64,000 nucleotides of DNA from Chitinophagaceae bacterium (GCA_019638615.1 JAHBTL010000009.1:62001-126000), one strand, 5' to 3'; counted from the stretch's first letter, positions 45,229-55,538 are shown. Numbers and translations: made by a program. The notes: generated by a model from the letters alone, not told the origin.

Positions 45229-45243
45229 TTACGAAATCAGGAA
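45229..45243. promoter_or_regulatory. TTACGAAATCAGGAA motif, distal copy
   Basis: Second copy of the motif, 132 bp upstream of the first in the same orientation. Apart from these two sites and the esterase relic at 45379, the gap 45022-45429 holds nothing recognisable. Confidence 0.4.
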
Positions 45244-45378
45244 TTAGTGATATGGCATTCAACGAACTAATATTTTCCATATCAGGAAAATACTTTCCGC
45301 AAGACTTCACGGCTAATCGCTTCATTCCCTTATGGTGGCATGCTGAACCGTGGTGCAACCCGTAAGTGCAGCGAGGGC

Positions 45379-45414
45379 TGCAAAAAATAAAAATGATCTT
45401 TTTCCGGGTGCCTT
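45379..45414 (-). pseudogene. Short relic of an esterase like the one at 8193
   Basis: Minus-strand reading RHPEKDHFYF is identical to residues 201-210 of the hydrolase at 8193, and the DNA matches 8304-8340 at about 33 of 36 positions with one base missing in the A-run, which shifts the frame. Neither side shows further similarity. It lies immediately downstream of the intact esterase gene at 45430. Confidence 0.55.
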
Positions 45415-45429
45415 CTTCTGAGTTTAGTT

Positions 45430-46389
45430 TTATCTTTTCTGCCTTTTAAAAACTTTATCCAGGAAATCAAATGTTTTCGTATAATTTTCTTCCGTAAAAA
45501 ATTGTTCTGTTCCATGTCCTGTGCCTTCCATCAGGTGCAGCGAAACTTTTCTGTTGCCCGGTATCTTCCTGAGCTTTATGGCAAATTCCTCTGATTGTTT
45601 CCAGGGCACATAATCATCCGCCAGCCCATGCTGTATATAGAAATAAGGATCGTCCTTTGTAATATATTGTTCGGGATTGCTTTGTAGCACCTGTTCCTGG
45701 ATCTGCTGAATAGGAGCTCCCATCAGCAGGGATTCAGGCGATTCAGGGTCATCGTGCCGCAGCCCGTGAACCGGGGCTGTACCGGTTTCTTTATTATGTG
45801 TATCCATGGTCAGGAAGTTGATAGGGCCATACCAATCCACCACCGCATATACGTTACTGTTATACTGCGCATACCCCATGGATTTATCCTCCAACTCCCG
45901 AACGTTGCCGGAAGTTCCGGCAAGGGCAGCCAGGTATCCGCCTGCGGACGTACCCCATACAGCTATTTTTGTTGTATCCAGATTGTAATCGGCTGCATGA
46001 GCCTTCACCCAGCGAATGGCTGTTTTTACATCCAGTATCTGCGCGGGGAACAGGGCTTCCTGGCTTAAGCGGTAATTGATGCAAACAACAGCATAGCCAT
46101 GCTTCAAACCATTTTTGTAAATAAAGCTTTCTTCTTTTTTATCTCCTGAAAGAAATGCGCCGCCATGAATACCGATGATCACGGGCAGGCGCGTTTCTTT
46201 TGACCTTGCAGGCAGGTAAACATCCAGCTTTTGCGCACCGGATTGATGAGCGTAGGCGATATCAAAAATCGCTGTGTCTTGTTGCAGGGTGGCTGCCGTT
46301 TGTCCCTCAGCCCGGGTGGATGTTCCGGGATAAAGGGATAAAACAGCGATTGCGTATCGTAATAATAAACTCATGTTACCGGTAGCCAT
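45430..46389 (-). CDS. Exported alpha/beta hydrolase, BD-FAE/carboxylesterase type
   Basis: Serine esterase of 319 residues. Signal peptide at the N-terminus (start at 46389 or at the second ATG, 46374). The family motifs are all present: oxyanion loop IIGIHGGAFLSGDK (about 92-105), nucleophile elbow VWGTSAGGYLAAL (about 153-165), acid in HGLADDYVPW and histidine in EGTGHGTEQFF. This is the hormone-sensitive-lipase-like group that includes bifunctional feruloyl/acetyl xylan esterases. The start follows the SusD stop by 5 bp, so it is part of the HTCS-controlled locus and probably removes acyl groups from its glycan. Confidence 0.9.
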   Translation of the reverse strand: MATGNMSLLLRYAIAVLSLYPGTSTRAEGQTAATLQQDTAIFDIAYAHQSGAQKLDVYLPARSKETRLPVIIGIHGGAFLSGDKKEESFIYKNGLKHGYAVVCINYRLSQEALFPAQILDVKTAIRWVKAHAADYNLDTTKIAVWGTSAGGYLAALAGTSGNVRELEDKSMGYAQYNSNVYAVVDWYGPINFLTMDTHNKETGTAPVHGLRHDDPESPESLLMGAPIQQIQEQVLQSNPEQYITKDDPYFYIQHGLADDYVPWKQSEEFAIKLRKIPGNRKVSLHLMEGTGHGTEQFFTEENYTKTFDFLDKVFKRQKR

Positions 46390-46394
46390 TTCTG

Positions 46395-47891
46395 TTAATC
46401 GTTCTGTGGAATGGGAGCCCAGTAATATGTGTGCGTAGCGTCGTCGGGCTGATTGATCAAGGGCACTTCAGACGGATCACGCAAAGCATTGGCCTGTGCA
46501 ACCGTTTCTGTTCTGATCAAATCGAACCACCGTACGCCGTTTTCCGCCGTAAACTCCCAGCCTTTTTCTTCTAGTACCGCATCTCTAAAGGCAGTTTGCG
46601 ATAACCCGGCCGGGAGGTCTGCCAACCCCGCTCTGTTCCTTACTTCATTTACTGCGGCATAAGCGCTCGCATCGGGACCAGCCGACATTGCCTGCGCTTC
46701 TGCGTATATCAATAAAACTTCCGCGTAACGAATAATAAATGTAGTAGCGCTGCTCCACCAGTCGTTAGCTGTATGTGTGCTCCAGTCAACATTTTCATCA
46801 TCACGATATTTCAGAAAATAAGGATGCTTTTGCAGCGTATGCTGCCAGTCAACCACTGTATTCGGATCGTTCTTAACAAAGTAGTCTTTTTGGTAAGTAG
46901 CGTCCTTGCGTGCTCCTGCCGGGAACCGGTTATAAAATGCTATTTCACCAAAGCCGTCTTCCCAGCCACCTTCTTCATAGTCGGGTGCAAAAGGAGCCGG
47001 CGCCATCATGTTACCGTTCTCCCAGTTCCATTCCGGAACATCATTGCTGTAATAACAGGCAAATACTGCCTCTTTATTATACTTATTACTTATTTTCCAA
47101 AGGTCGGCGAAATTGGTAAGCAAACCGTATCCCCAGGTAGCTTTGCCATCAATTACTTCTTTAGCTTTGGCTGCCGCCAGTGCATATTTATCTGTTTGCT
47201 TAAGGGGCCAGCCGGCCATTGTTAAATACACATTTGCCAGCAGCGATTTTGCAGAGCCGCGGGTAGCAAAAATATCAATGCCATTCTGAGATGCATTGCC
47301 GGTCCAGTGATCGGGTAGCATGGTTTCGGCCTTCTGCAGGTCTGCAACGATCAGGTCATATATTTCCTGCACGCTGGCTTTGGGCCGGTCAGCTTCCGGA
47401 ACAGCTTCTACAGGCATGGGCACTTCACCCCATGTTCTGGTAAGGTAAAAATAACTGATAGCCCGCATGAAATATGCATATCCGCCGGCATTGTTTCTTT
47501 CTTCTTCTGTTGCCGATACCGCGTTTTCATAATTGGCGATCAACGAGTTGGCAGATTTGATGGTTTTATAAAAATAGCCCCACCAGTCATTCATCCTGGC
47601 GTTAGAGGAATTAGCATTGAAAACATCAAAGTCAGAAAACTCAATTTTGTTTCCCGAGCGTTTGGAAGTAATATCATCTCCACCATAATGAACCCCTTCC
47701 ACAACATTAAACGCACCGTTAAGCTGCAGGGCTAATGCTGCTTCGGCCATAGCAAGGTCCTTAGATGTTTGATAAAAATTTCCCGGGGTTAAGCTTCCTT
47801 TCGGCTTTTCGTCAAGAAAGCTTTTGTTGCAGCTTGTTGTTAATAACATCATTACTGCCGCGCTGAATATATATATGTTGAATCTTTTCAT
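46395..47891 (-). CDS. SusD/RagB-family outer-membrane lipoprotein
   Basis: Glycan-binding partner of the SusC at 47916; 498 residues. Lipobox LLTTSC (Cys21) followed by NKSFLDEKPKGSLTPGNFYQTS. The SusD TPR-like helices (GGYAYFMRAISYFYLTRTWGEVPMP) and the C-terminal signature IRYAEVLLIYAEAQAMSAG, AVNEVRNRAGLADL and EKGWEFTAENGVRWFDLIR are clear. It starts 25 bp after SusC and ends 5 bp before the esterase gene. Confidence 0.95.
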   Translation of the reverse strand: MKRFNIYIFSAAVMMLLTTSCNKSFLDEKPKGSLTPGNFYQTSKDLAMAEAALALQLNGAFNVVEGVHYGGDDITSKRSGNKIEFSDFDVFNANSSNARMNDWWGYFYKTIKSANSLIANYENAVSATEEERNNAGGYAYFMRAISYFYLTRTWGEVPMPVEAVPEADRPKASVQEIYDLIVADLQKAETMLPDHWTGNASQNGIDIFATRGSAKSLLANVYLTMAGWPLKQTDKYALAAAKAKEVIDGKATWGYGLLTNFADLWKISNKYNKEAVFACYYSNDVPEWNWENGNMMAPAPFAPDYEEGGWEDGFGEIAFYNRFPAGARKDATYQKDYFVKNDPNTVVDWQHTLQKHPYFLKYRDDENVDWSTHTANDWWSSATTFIIRYAEVLLIYAEAQAMSAGPDASAYAAVNEVRNRAGLADLPAGLSQTAFRDAVLEEKGWEFTAENGVRWFDLIRTETVAQANALRDPSEVPLINQPDDATHTYYWAPIPQND

Positions 47892-47915
47892 GATAAATAT
47901 CTTTAAGAATAATAG

Positions 47916-50891
47916 TTAGAATCTTACCTGTAAGCCCACGGTAATGGTTTTGGGTGATGGATAAGCGCCGAGGTCTATGCCTGCATCGGTATCGCTGTTT
48001 GCTGCGGTAGACGTAGCTTCCGGATCAAATCCTTTGTACCTGGTAAGCGTTGCGATGTTTTGAGCGCTCACATATATTTTTGCTGACGCCAGCTTCAATA
48101 TATCCTTACTGATCTGGTAAGAAAGACTCACATTTTTTAAACGTACATAGCTGCCATCCTGTAAAAACTGCGTTGATTCCACCCAGCTTTTATTGGTGCT
48201 ACCCGGGTTAGCCCAGGTAGATGATGTGTTGGAAGGCGTCCAGTAATTAGCCGCATCGGCAAGGTTAATGAACTTTACATCACTGGTGGGTATGGCTGTG
48301 GCCGCGTATGTTGCATTGAATATTTTGTTGCCGTGACTGCCCTGTACAAAAATATTCAGCTCGAAGTTTTTATAGGTAAAATTGTTATTCAGGCCCCATT
48401 GTATTTTTGGCGTGGCCGATGCGGTGATCACCCTGTCTTCAAAGCCAACAGAGCCATTGCCGTCCACATCCCTGTACATAGCATCGCCCGCTTTGTAAAT
48501 TCCTTTGTCTGCCTGATAAACGCCTTCCCATGGAATAAGGTAAAAAGCGCCCAGCGGCTGACCTACTTTCACCACCTGTATACTGTTAGTGATGAGGCCT
48601 GCGCCTATCCATGACCTTTCAAGCATTGAATCTTCACCCAGATTTATTACTTTATTTTGATTGAAGGAAAAGGATGCCATCACGTTCCAGTTAAAGCTTT
48701 TGCCGGCAACAGGATTAGCGTCAATCATCAGTTCCCATCCCCTGTTGTTTACCTTGCCTATATTTTTCAGGTAAGATCCGCCGCCATCATAATTAGCGAT
48801 CCTCGTAAACAGCAGCAGGTCGCTGGTATTTTTGTTGTAGTAATCTGCGCTGATGTTAAGCCGATTATTTAAAAAGCCGAAATCAAGCCCAACATTCAAT
48901 TGCTTTGACGTTTCCCATTTTACATCGGGCGTAGCCGGGTTACCCAGTGTATATGCAGGGCTAAAGGTAGTGGTTCCATAGGAATAAGTGGTGGCGGCAA
49001 GCAGGCCCAGCGTGCTGTAAGGACCAACCGCCTGGTTACCTGTAATACCCCATCCGGCCCTCAGCTTAAGATTTGAAAAAATACCCAGTTCTTCAATGAA
49101 TTGCTCGTTGGATAATTTCCAGCCTGCGCTGAAGGATGGAAAATTACTCCATTTGTTATCGCCCTGGAATTTAGACGAACCATCACGCCGTACGGTGGCG
49201 GTAAGCAGGTACTTATCGTTGTAGTTATAAGCAATGCGCCCCATGTAAGACAATAAGGCCCAATTGGAATACCCGGATGAAATAGCTTGCGCAGTGTTCA
49301 AACCTAAATTGTAATACCCGTTTGATAATGATGCCAACCCCGAACCGGAAGCGCCGAAGCTGGAATAATTACTGGATGTTGATTCCATTAAAGCAGTTGC
49401 GGTAAGATCGTGGTTGCCGAATGCTTTATGGAAAGTGAGGATATTGCTATTCTGAAAAGTATAGCTTTCGGATGAACTCTGTCCTGAAGCATTATTGCCG
49501 GGGCTTATCCATTCATTGTTCAAAAATGCATATTTCGATATATTCATATCAAGCCCTGCATTAATGTTCAATGTTAACCAGTCGGTAATATTATACTTTA
49601 ATTTACCATTAAAAATGCCTACGTTAGAAAAATTGTTTCCCACTCTTTCTTTAATGATCATATACGGGTTCGACCAGATAGGTGAAATGCCGAAACGGTT
49701 GTATTCTCCGGGTGAATCGTAGACCTCTTCCGTAGGCGCCCATGTAAGCGCACTGGTAACGGGGTTGCCTTTCGACCCTATGTCGCCGTTATTGTGAGAG
49801 TTAATGCGGGCAGCATAAACATTAATGCCAAAGCTTAAACGTTTGGTAAGCTTTAGATCAATATTTGATCTTACACCAAATCTTTTCTGGTTGCTGTTAG
49901 CAAGAAGACCTTCCTGGTTTATATAGAAGCCGGATACATAGTATTTTGCATTTTCTGTACCCCCGTTTACCGACAGTTGATGACTTTGCGTAACTGAATT
50001 GGCAAAAATAAGATCCTGCCAGTTTGTAGTCTTCCCTGCATAGGAACCGGGGTTCGGAAATACATCAGCGCCGGCGGTAAGATTGGCCGTTTCAGCGTAA
50101 GTAACCGCATCCATCAGGTCGTATGTTTTCATGGGCTTATTAAAGCTCATAAAACCATTGTATTCAATTTTAGCCTCACCGGTAGCACCGCTTTTGGTGG
50201 TAATGAGCACTACACCGTTGGCTCCGCGTGACCCATACACGGCGGTAGCGGAAGCATCCTTCAGTATTTCCATGGAAGCAATGTCGTTCACATTAATATC
50301 TGCCAAACCGGTACTGCTAAGCGCAACCCCATCAACCACATACAAAGGATCGTTGCTGGCATTTACGGAATTAGCGCCGCGGATACGGATCTTCACCTCT
50401 CCGCCGGGCGCGCCTGAGTTATTGGTCACAGATACACCGGCAACCCGTCCCTGCAAAGCAGAAGATGCGTTTAAAACGGGTTGATCTTTATACGCTTTGG
50501 AAGAAAGCGTTGCAATAGAGCCGGTAAGGTCTTTTCGTTTTTGGGTACCATAGCCGATTACAACAATATCATCCAGCTGCCCCTCTTTATTTTTTAGCTG
50601 AACAGACAGAGGAGAGCTACCTGATAATGCCGCTTCCTGCGTTTCCATACCCGTAAATGAAAACACCAGCACCTTAGCTGTTGGGGGTACTTCTATAACA
50701 AATGAGCCATCATTTATGGTGAGGGCAGCGATACTTGTTCCTTTTACTGTAATGGTTACACCTTCTAATGGTGTTTGATCGGGGCCGGTAACCTTTCCGG
50801 TAATTTTTCTTACCTGGGAATAACTAAACGCGGTAATTAAGATTCCCAAAAACAGAAGAAATGGTTTTTTTTCAAATATGAGCATAAGCAA
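47916..50891 (-). CDS. SusC/RagA TonB-dependent receptor
   Basis: Outer-membrane transporter of 991 residues. Signal peptide ends AFSYSQ (about residue 26); no STN domain, consistent with HTCS rather than sigma/FecR control. Carboxypeptidase-D-like domain (ITGKVTGPDQTPLEGVTITVKG), plug signature LDDIVVIGYGTQKRKDLTGSI, PLYVVDGVALSSTG and TAVYGSRGANGVVLITTK, full barrel ending KTITVGLQVRF. It lies 263 bp downstream of the HTCS gene, and a 22-bp-spaced direct repeat in that gap is the likely HTCS operator. Confidence 0.95.
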   Translation of the reverse strand: MLMLIFEKKPFLLFLGILITAFSYSQVRKITGKVTGPDQTPLEGVTITVKGTSIAALTINDGSFVIEVPPTAKVLVFSFTGMETQEAALSGSSPLSVQLKNKEGQLDDIVVIGYGTQKRKDLTGSIATLSSKAYKDQPVLNASSALQGRVAGVSVTNNSGAPGGEVKIRIRGANSVNASNDPLYVVDGVALSSTGLADINVNDIASMEILKDASATAVYGSRGANGVVLITTKSGATGEAKIEYNGFMSFNKPMKTYDLMDAVTYAETANLTAGADVFPNPGSYAGKTTNWQDLIFANSVTQSHQLSVNGGTENAKYYVSGFYINQEGLLANSNQKRFGVRSNIDLKLTKRLSFGINVYAARINSHNNGDIGSKGNPVTSALTWAPTEEVYDSPGEYNRFGISPIWSNPYMIIKERVGNNFSNVGIFNGKLKYNITDWLTLNINAGLDMNISKYAFLNNEWISPGNNASGQSSSESYTFQNSNILTFHKAFGNHDLTATALMESTSSNYSSFGASGSGLASLSNGYYNLGLNTAQAISSGYSNWALLSYMGRIAYNYNDKYLLTATVRRDGSSKFQGDNKWSNFPSFSAGWKLSNEQFIEELGIFSNLKLRAGWGITGNQAVGPYSTLGLLAATTYSYGTTTFSPAYTLGNPATPDVKWETSKQLNVGLDFGFLNNRLNISADYYNKNTSDLLLFTRIANYDGGGSYLKNIGKVNNRGWELMIDANPVAGKSFNWNVMASFSFNQNKVINLGEDSMLERSWIGAGLITNSIQVVKVGQPLGAFYLIPWEGVYQADKGIYKAGDAMYRDVDGNGSVGFEDRVITASATPKIQWGLNNNFTYKNFELNIFVQGSHGNKIFNATYAATAIPTSDVKFINLADAANYWTPSNTSSTWANPGSTNKSWVESTQFLQDGSYVRLKNVSLSYQISKDILKLASAKIYVSAQNIATLTRYKGFDPEATSTAANSDTDAGIDLGAYPSPKTITVGLQVRF

Positions 50892-50933
50892 TAAGTTTTA
50901 GATATGTAATTTACTTATGCAAAATACCTGCCA

Positions 50934-50963
50934 GGGGGGATTAATTCGTACAATTGGGGGGAT
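50934..50963. promoter_or_regulatory. HTCS operator candidate: 8-bp direct repeat, 22-bp spacing
   Basis: GGGGGGAT occurs at 50934-50941 and again at 50956-50963, offset 22 bp (two helical turns), 43 bp upstream of the SusC start. AraC-type DNA-binding domains of HTCS proteins commonly use direct repeats at such spacing. G-tracts are rare in this AT-rich intergenic DNA. The remainder of 50892-51154 shows nothing else. Confidence 0.5.
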
Positions 50964-51154
50964 AAAATGGTAAATTAACTTATTGATTTTCAAATAAAAC
51001 AGAGAACCTGAGGCTATTGGCATTGCTGTAAGATAACCAGGATTAAGAAGTAAGTGAATACCGGTTACCGCCTCGAGGTTTTTCAGTTTACATACTTTTT
51101 TACCTCCTGATGCCAGGACACAATCCCTTCCACCGCCTGCCTCATTGCTTACTC

Positions 51155-54100
51155 TTAGGTTCTGCTCCGTAGTATTTCAGTTACATGAAATTCTTTATCA
51201 AATGAACTTTTATATCGCTTTACATATTCTGAAGGTGGCATTCCGAAAAGCCTGGCAAACTGCTGCCGAAAGTATTTTACATCAGAAAAGCCAACCTTAA
51301 AAGCCGCCTCGCCAATATTGATATCGCTGCTCAGCAGCAGTACCGCTGCCTTCCGCAGGCGGATGAGCCGTATAAAAGCATTCACTGATTCCCCGGAAAT
51401 GGCCTTCACCTTTTTATATAAACCTGAATGGCTCAGGTTCATTTCTTTCATCAGCATCTTTATGGTAAAATCTTCGTTATCAATATTCCTTTCCACCACA
51501 GCTATACATTTTTCTAAAAACTCTTTATGTATGCCCGATACCTTTGTATTGCTTTTCTGCAGGGTGATCCTGTCAAAAAAATATTGCTGCAGTGTACTGC
51601 GGCTTTTGAGTATATTATTAACCCGGGCTATTAAAAGATCTTTTTCAAAAGGTTTGGTAATATAATCGTCTGCCCCGCATTCTATTCCGTTCAGCTTTAT
51701 TTCCGACGACAGCGAGGCAGTAAGCAATATTACCGGTATATGTTTCAGGGAGGGAGCTTCTTTTATTTTCCTGCAAAATTCTATACCTGTTATTCCACCC
51801 ATAATAACATCGCTGATAATAATATCCGGCATATACTTTGTCGCCATATCCCATCCTGCTTCGGCAGATACAGCCTCATACACAATAAATTTCCCGCTGA
51901 AGATCTGTAAAAGGTATTGACGTATTTCATTATTATCATCTACTATCAATACCGTTTTTTTGTCAGAAAAAATACCCTGCCATTCGATTTCAGGTGTCCC
52001 GCTCTTTGCCGGAGTATCCATGTGTACCGATGCGCCTGTGAGCTCGTTAAGAAACAAAGCTTCTTCATTTATGTCTTCATAAATATACAGCCCGTTAAAA
52101 TGAGCCGTTCCTTTTTTAAGCGTAACCAAAAATTCTGTACCCCGCCCTTCCTCGCTTGTATAGCTTATTGCACCTTTATGCGCATCAATTAATTGCTTTG
52201 TAAGATACAGCCCGATACCAAAGCCGCTTTGCGAAGTCGTTTTTTTGCCGGGTTGCTGATAAAATCTTTCAAATACCCGGTTGCCTGCCTTACTGTCAAT
52301 CCCTGAGCCTGTGTCTTTTACAGACAGTCTTACCAGTTGATCATCTTCTTCAATGCTCACTGTAACTCCTCCGGTGTGGGGTGTGAACTTCAGCGCATTT
52401 GATATAAGGTTGAACAAAACGATCTCGATCTTTTCCCGGTCTATAGTCAATTCGATATCAGGGCTATCACAGATGAATTTGTATTGAATATTTTTGACCC
52501 TGGCGAGATAACTAAAGCATTCATATACTTCACGGCACAGGGCTGAAAAATTTTGCCGGGTAATTTTTAAGTCGCCTGTATCTGCATCTACTTTTTGAAA
52601 TAACAGCAACTGATCAACAAGACTCAGCAACCTCCTTGCATTGCAGTACACAATGCTAAGGTCTGCTACACCTGAATTTTTTTGAGGATTAAAGAGCAGC
52701 TCTTTCAAAGGGTTAATAATGAGGGTAAGGGGCGATCTGAACTCATGAGAAACATTGGTAAAAAACTGTAGTTTTTTATCGTTAAGCTCCTTCTCTTTCT
52801 CAGCTTCCTTTTTCGTCCATGCTACTTCGTAGGTCAGTCTTTCCTTATCTACCTTATACCTTACATACAGGTATATCAATGATGCTGCGGCACAGGCGTA
52901 CACGAGGTATGCCCACCAGCTTCTGTACCATGGCGGCATTACTATAATAGTAAGTTGTTGCTGTTGGTTATTCCACAATCCATCATTATTTGAAGATTTT
53001 ACTTTAAATGTATAAGTACCTTCATTAAGTCCTGAATAGTTTACTGTCCGCGTTTTACCGGTATAAATCCAGTCGTTATCTCTCCCTTCTAGGTAATAGG
53101 CATACTGTATCTTATCCGGCGATGAGTATTCAGGAGTAAGAAAATCTATAGATAAGCCGCCTTTATTGAAAGGAATTTTTATTTCCCGGATGCTGCGGGC
53201 ATCGTATTTACTAATATAGTTTTCAAGATTTTCAGTGGCTGTATTATTAACCCGTATAGAAGATATCAGTACCGGCGCTACCGTTTTATTAATATGTATG
53301 CTATCGGGATAAAAAATATTAAATCCTTTAATGCCGCCAAATAGCATTTCGCCCGATTGCAATTGAAGCGCGGCATTATAGATGAACTGATTGCTTTGAA
53401 GTCCGTCTGACTGGGAATAGTTGGTAAACTTCATCGTTACCGGATCTAACCGTGATATGCCGTTAAAGGTGCTGAGCCATAAATAGCCTGTGCCGTCTTC
53501 AACTATATTTAAAATAGCATTGCTGCATAATCCTTCCTTGTCAGTATATCTTTTAAAACTGCCATTGTTCCTGTTAAACAATAACAGTCCCCCGTCTTCT
53601 GTACCAATCCATAAGTTATTCTTTTTGTCCTCGTAAATTGCCCTTACCCTGCTGTCAACAAAATACCTTTCGTGTTTTTTATGTATGCTGTCAATTTTTA
53701 TAAGCGATTTACCGTCTCCCATCCAAAGTGTATTATTACGATCTTCCGTAATGCTGATCACTTCCGTCAGCTTGTCATCAAACAGCTCAAATGCACCTGT
53801 TTTTCTGTTGAACCTGTAAACGCTGCCCGGGCTAAAGGTAGAAGCCCATAAAACACCACTATGATCTTCATATATTTTCCAAACAGACTTCTCTTTCTGT
53901 CCGGTTACGGAGTTAAAGCAGTTAAATTTTTCGAACGAGCTGTTTCGGGGGTTAAAGCGGTTAATACCACCATCCCAGGTTGTAATCCACAGGTTTTTGC
54001 TCCTGTCAGTTATTATAGACGTGACCTGGTTTCCGCCGATTGAACGGGTATTACCATGCAGGTGCCGGTAGTTGATAAAATGGTTGGTTGCTCTGTTCCA

Positions 54101-55213
54101 GTAGCTCAATCCACTGCCATCCGTACCGATCCAGATATTATGATATTCATCTTCGCAAAAAGCGGAGACAAAATTACCGGGGATGCTGTTTTTACTGAAA
54201 GGATCGTGCCTGATGGTTTGAAAACGAGAAGCCCGGGGAGCTATAATATTTAACCCACCCCTGAGCGTACCGATCCACACACGATTTTCTTTATCCCGGT
54301 AAATATTATATACTGCCGTACTGGATATCTGTTGCTTTTGGTTATCCAGGGACTTTATTTCATTGGCATCTTTATCATACACTAAAACACCACTGCCATC
54401 TGATGCGATCCATACCTTCCGGTCGGGCATTATGGTGAGTTGAATAATTTTGTATGCGGTAGTGAATATTTTTTTTACGGAATTGCCGCTGATGCTGTAC
54501 CGGAACATACCGTTATCGGCTCCAATAAAAAGGTATCCGCTGCCATCTGCCTTAAGGCAGGTTCCATTGTTGAAATTATGGTTAACAACATTGATGGTAT
54601 TCGTTTTATAATCGTATTTACATAATCCCTCATTTTTTATGATCAGCCATACTGTTCCCTTATTGTCAAATTCAATAGCTGTTACTTCATAATTTGTTTG
54701 ACCCTTATAAGGAATTTGCTTTATTGTGCCGGTTGGTTTGCTATACAGTAATAACCCGTTTGCAGTGGTTGCTATAAATACATTGCCCGCTTCATCCGGC
54801 TTAATTGTATTCACTCTTTCAACCTGCTTTGGAGTTACGGCGCTGAACGGTATATAAAAAGCCGTGGTAAATTTGGCTGTTACCGGGTTAAAAATACTTA
54901 ATCCCTCCATGGTGCCTATCCACAACCTGTATTGCTGATCCTCCGCAATAGAGGTAATCCGGTTGTAATTCAAAGAATTGCTATCGCCCGGCTGCTTCCT
55001 GTAAATTTTAAATTCGTAACCATCATACCTGTTTAAGCCATCGTAAGTACCCAACCACATAAAACCGTTATGATCCTGGCAGATACTTGTAATGGAATTA
55101 TTCGACAATCCCTGGTCTATACCAAGGTATTTAATAGAAATGCTGTCTGTAGCAAGGCAGGCATGTACCGCAAAAAGCAAGGCTATGGGTATTAAAAGAA
55201 TTCTGCTTTTCAT
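51155..55213 (-). CDS. Hybrid two-component system regulator (HTCS)
   Basis: One-protein glycan sensor of 1352 residues. Signal peptide 1-22; periplasmic double propeller (about 27-690) with many reg_prop units such as WLGTYDGLNRYDGYEF, WIGTLRGGLNI, WIGTDGSGLSYW and WLSTFNGISRLDP; Y_Y_Y domain (about 700-760, YYLEGRDNDWIYTG); membrane helix (about 772-790); HisKA with His823 in NVSHEFRSPLTLI; HATPase (NLISNALKFTPHTGG, DTGSGID, GFGIGLYL); receiver with Asp1135 in IIISDVIMGG and Lys in DDYITKPF; C-terminal AraC-type helix-turn-helix (GEAAFKVGFSDVKYFRQQFARLFG). It should bind a breakdown product of the locus glycan and activate SusC at 47916. All catalytic residues appear intact. The 325 bp downstream of its start, 55214-55538, hold no recognisable gene. 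Confidence 0.96.
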   Translation of the reverse strand: MKSRILLIPIALLFAVHACLATDSISIKYLGIDQGLSNNSITSICQDHNGFMWLGTYDGLNRYDGYEFKIYRKQPGDSNSLNYNRITSIAEDQQYRLWIGTMEGLSIFNPVTAKFTTAFYIPFSAVTPKQVERVNTIKPDEAGNVFIATTANGLLLYSKPTGTIKQIPYKGQTNYEVTAIEFDNKGTVWLIIKNEGLCKYDYKTNTINVVNHNFNNGTCLKADGSGYLFIGADNGMFRYSISGNSVKKIFTTAYKIIQLTIMPDRKVWIASDGSGVLVYDKDANEIKSLDNQKQQISSTAVYNIYRDKENRVWIGTLRGGLNIIAPRASRFQTIRHDPFSKNSIPGNFVSAFCEDEYHNIWIGTDGSGLSYWNRATNHFINYRHLHGNTRSIGGNQVTSIITDRSKNLWITTWDGGINRFNPRNSSFEKFNCFNSVTGQKEKSVWKIYEDHSGVLWASTFSPGSVYRFNRKTGAFELFDDKLTEVISITEDRNNTLWMGDGKSLIKIDSIHKKHERYFVDSRVRAIYEDKKNNLWIGTEDGGLLLFNRNNGSFKRYTDKEGLCSNAILNIVEDGTGYLWLSTFNGISRLDPVTMKFTNYSQSDGLQSNQFIYNAALQLQSGEMLFGGIKGFNIFYPDSIHINKTVAPVLISSIRVNNTATENLENYISKYDARSIREIKIPFNKGGLSIDFLTPEYSSPDKIQYAYYLEGRDNDWIYTGKTRTVNYSGLNEGTYTFKVKSSNNDGLWNNQQQQLTIIVMPPWYRSWWAYLVYACAAASLIYLYVRYKVDKERLTYEVAWTKKEAEKEKELNDKKLQFFTNVSHEFRSPLTLIINPLKELLFNPQKNSGVADLSIVYCNARRLLSLVDQLLLFQKVDADTGDLKITRQNFSALCREVYECFSYLARVKNIQYKFICDSPDIELTIDREKIEIVLFNLISNALKFTPHTGGVTVSIEEDDQLVRLSVKDTGSGIDSKAGNRVFERFYQQPGKKTTSQSGFGIGLYLTKQLIDAHKGAISYTSEEGRGTEFLVTLKKGTAHFNGLYIYEDINEEALFLNELTGASVHMDTPAKSGTPEIEWQGIFSDKKTVLIVDDNNEIRQYLLQIFSGKFIVYEAVSAEAGWDMATKYMPDIIISDVIMGGITGIEFCRKIKEAPSLKHIPVILLTASLSSEIKLNGIECGADDYITKPFEKDLLIARVNNILKSRSTLQQYFFDRITLQKSNTKVSGIHKEFLEKCIAVVERNIDNEDFTIKMLMKEMNLSHSGLYKKVKAISGESVNAFIRLIRLRKAAVLLLSSDINIGEAAFKVGFSDVKYFRQQFARLFGMPPSEYVKRYKSSFDKEFHVTEILRSRT

Positions 55214-55538
55214 AAAACCTAACGCTATTTTCTCAGTACACAGTTTATATCAAAATATCTTAAAGCTAAGAATTCATTATAATATTAATGCCTTTTTAAT
55301 TATACATGGAAGTACGATCGGTTTGCCGCAAATTGTGAGTGAAATAATAAATGATCTGTTAGCTGTAGTAAAATCAACTTCATTATAAAAGACTTGTTTG
55401 TCTTTTATAATACAAATATTACAATTCAGCTATGGTGCGTATTAAAATATCAAATATTTTCGATGTGCCGTTCAGTCTGACATCATCAGGCGTAATTGAA
55501 CAGTCATTTATACTTTAATCTCCAAATAATTTATAAAA

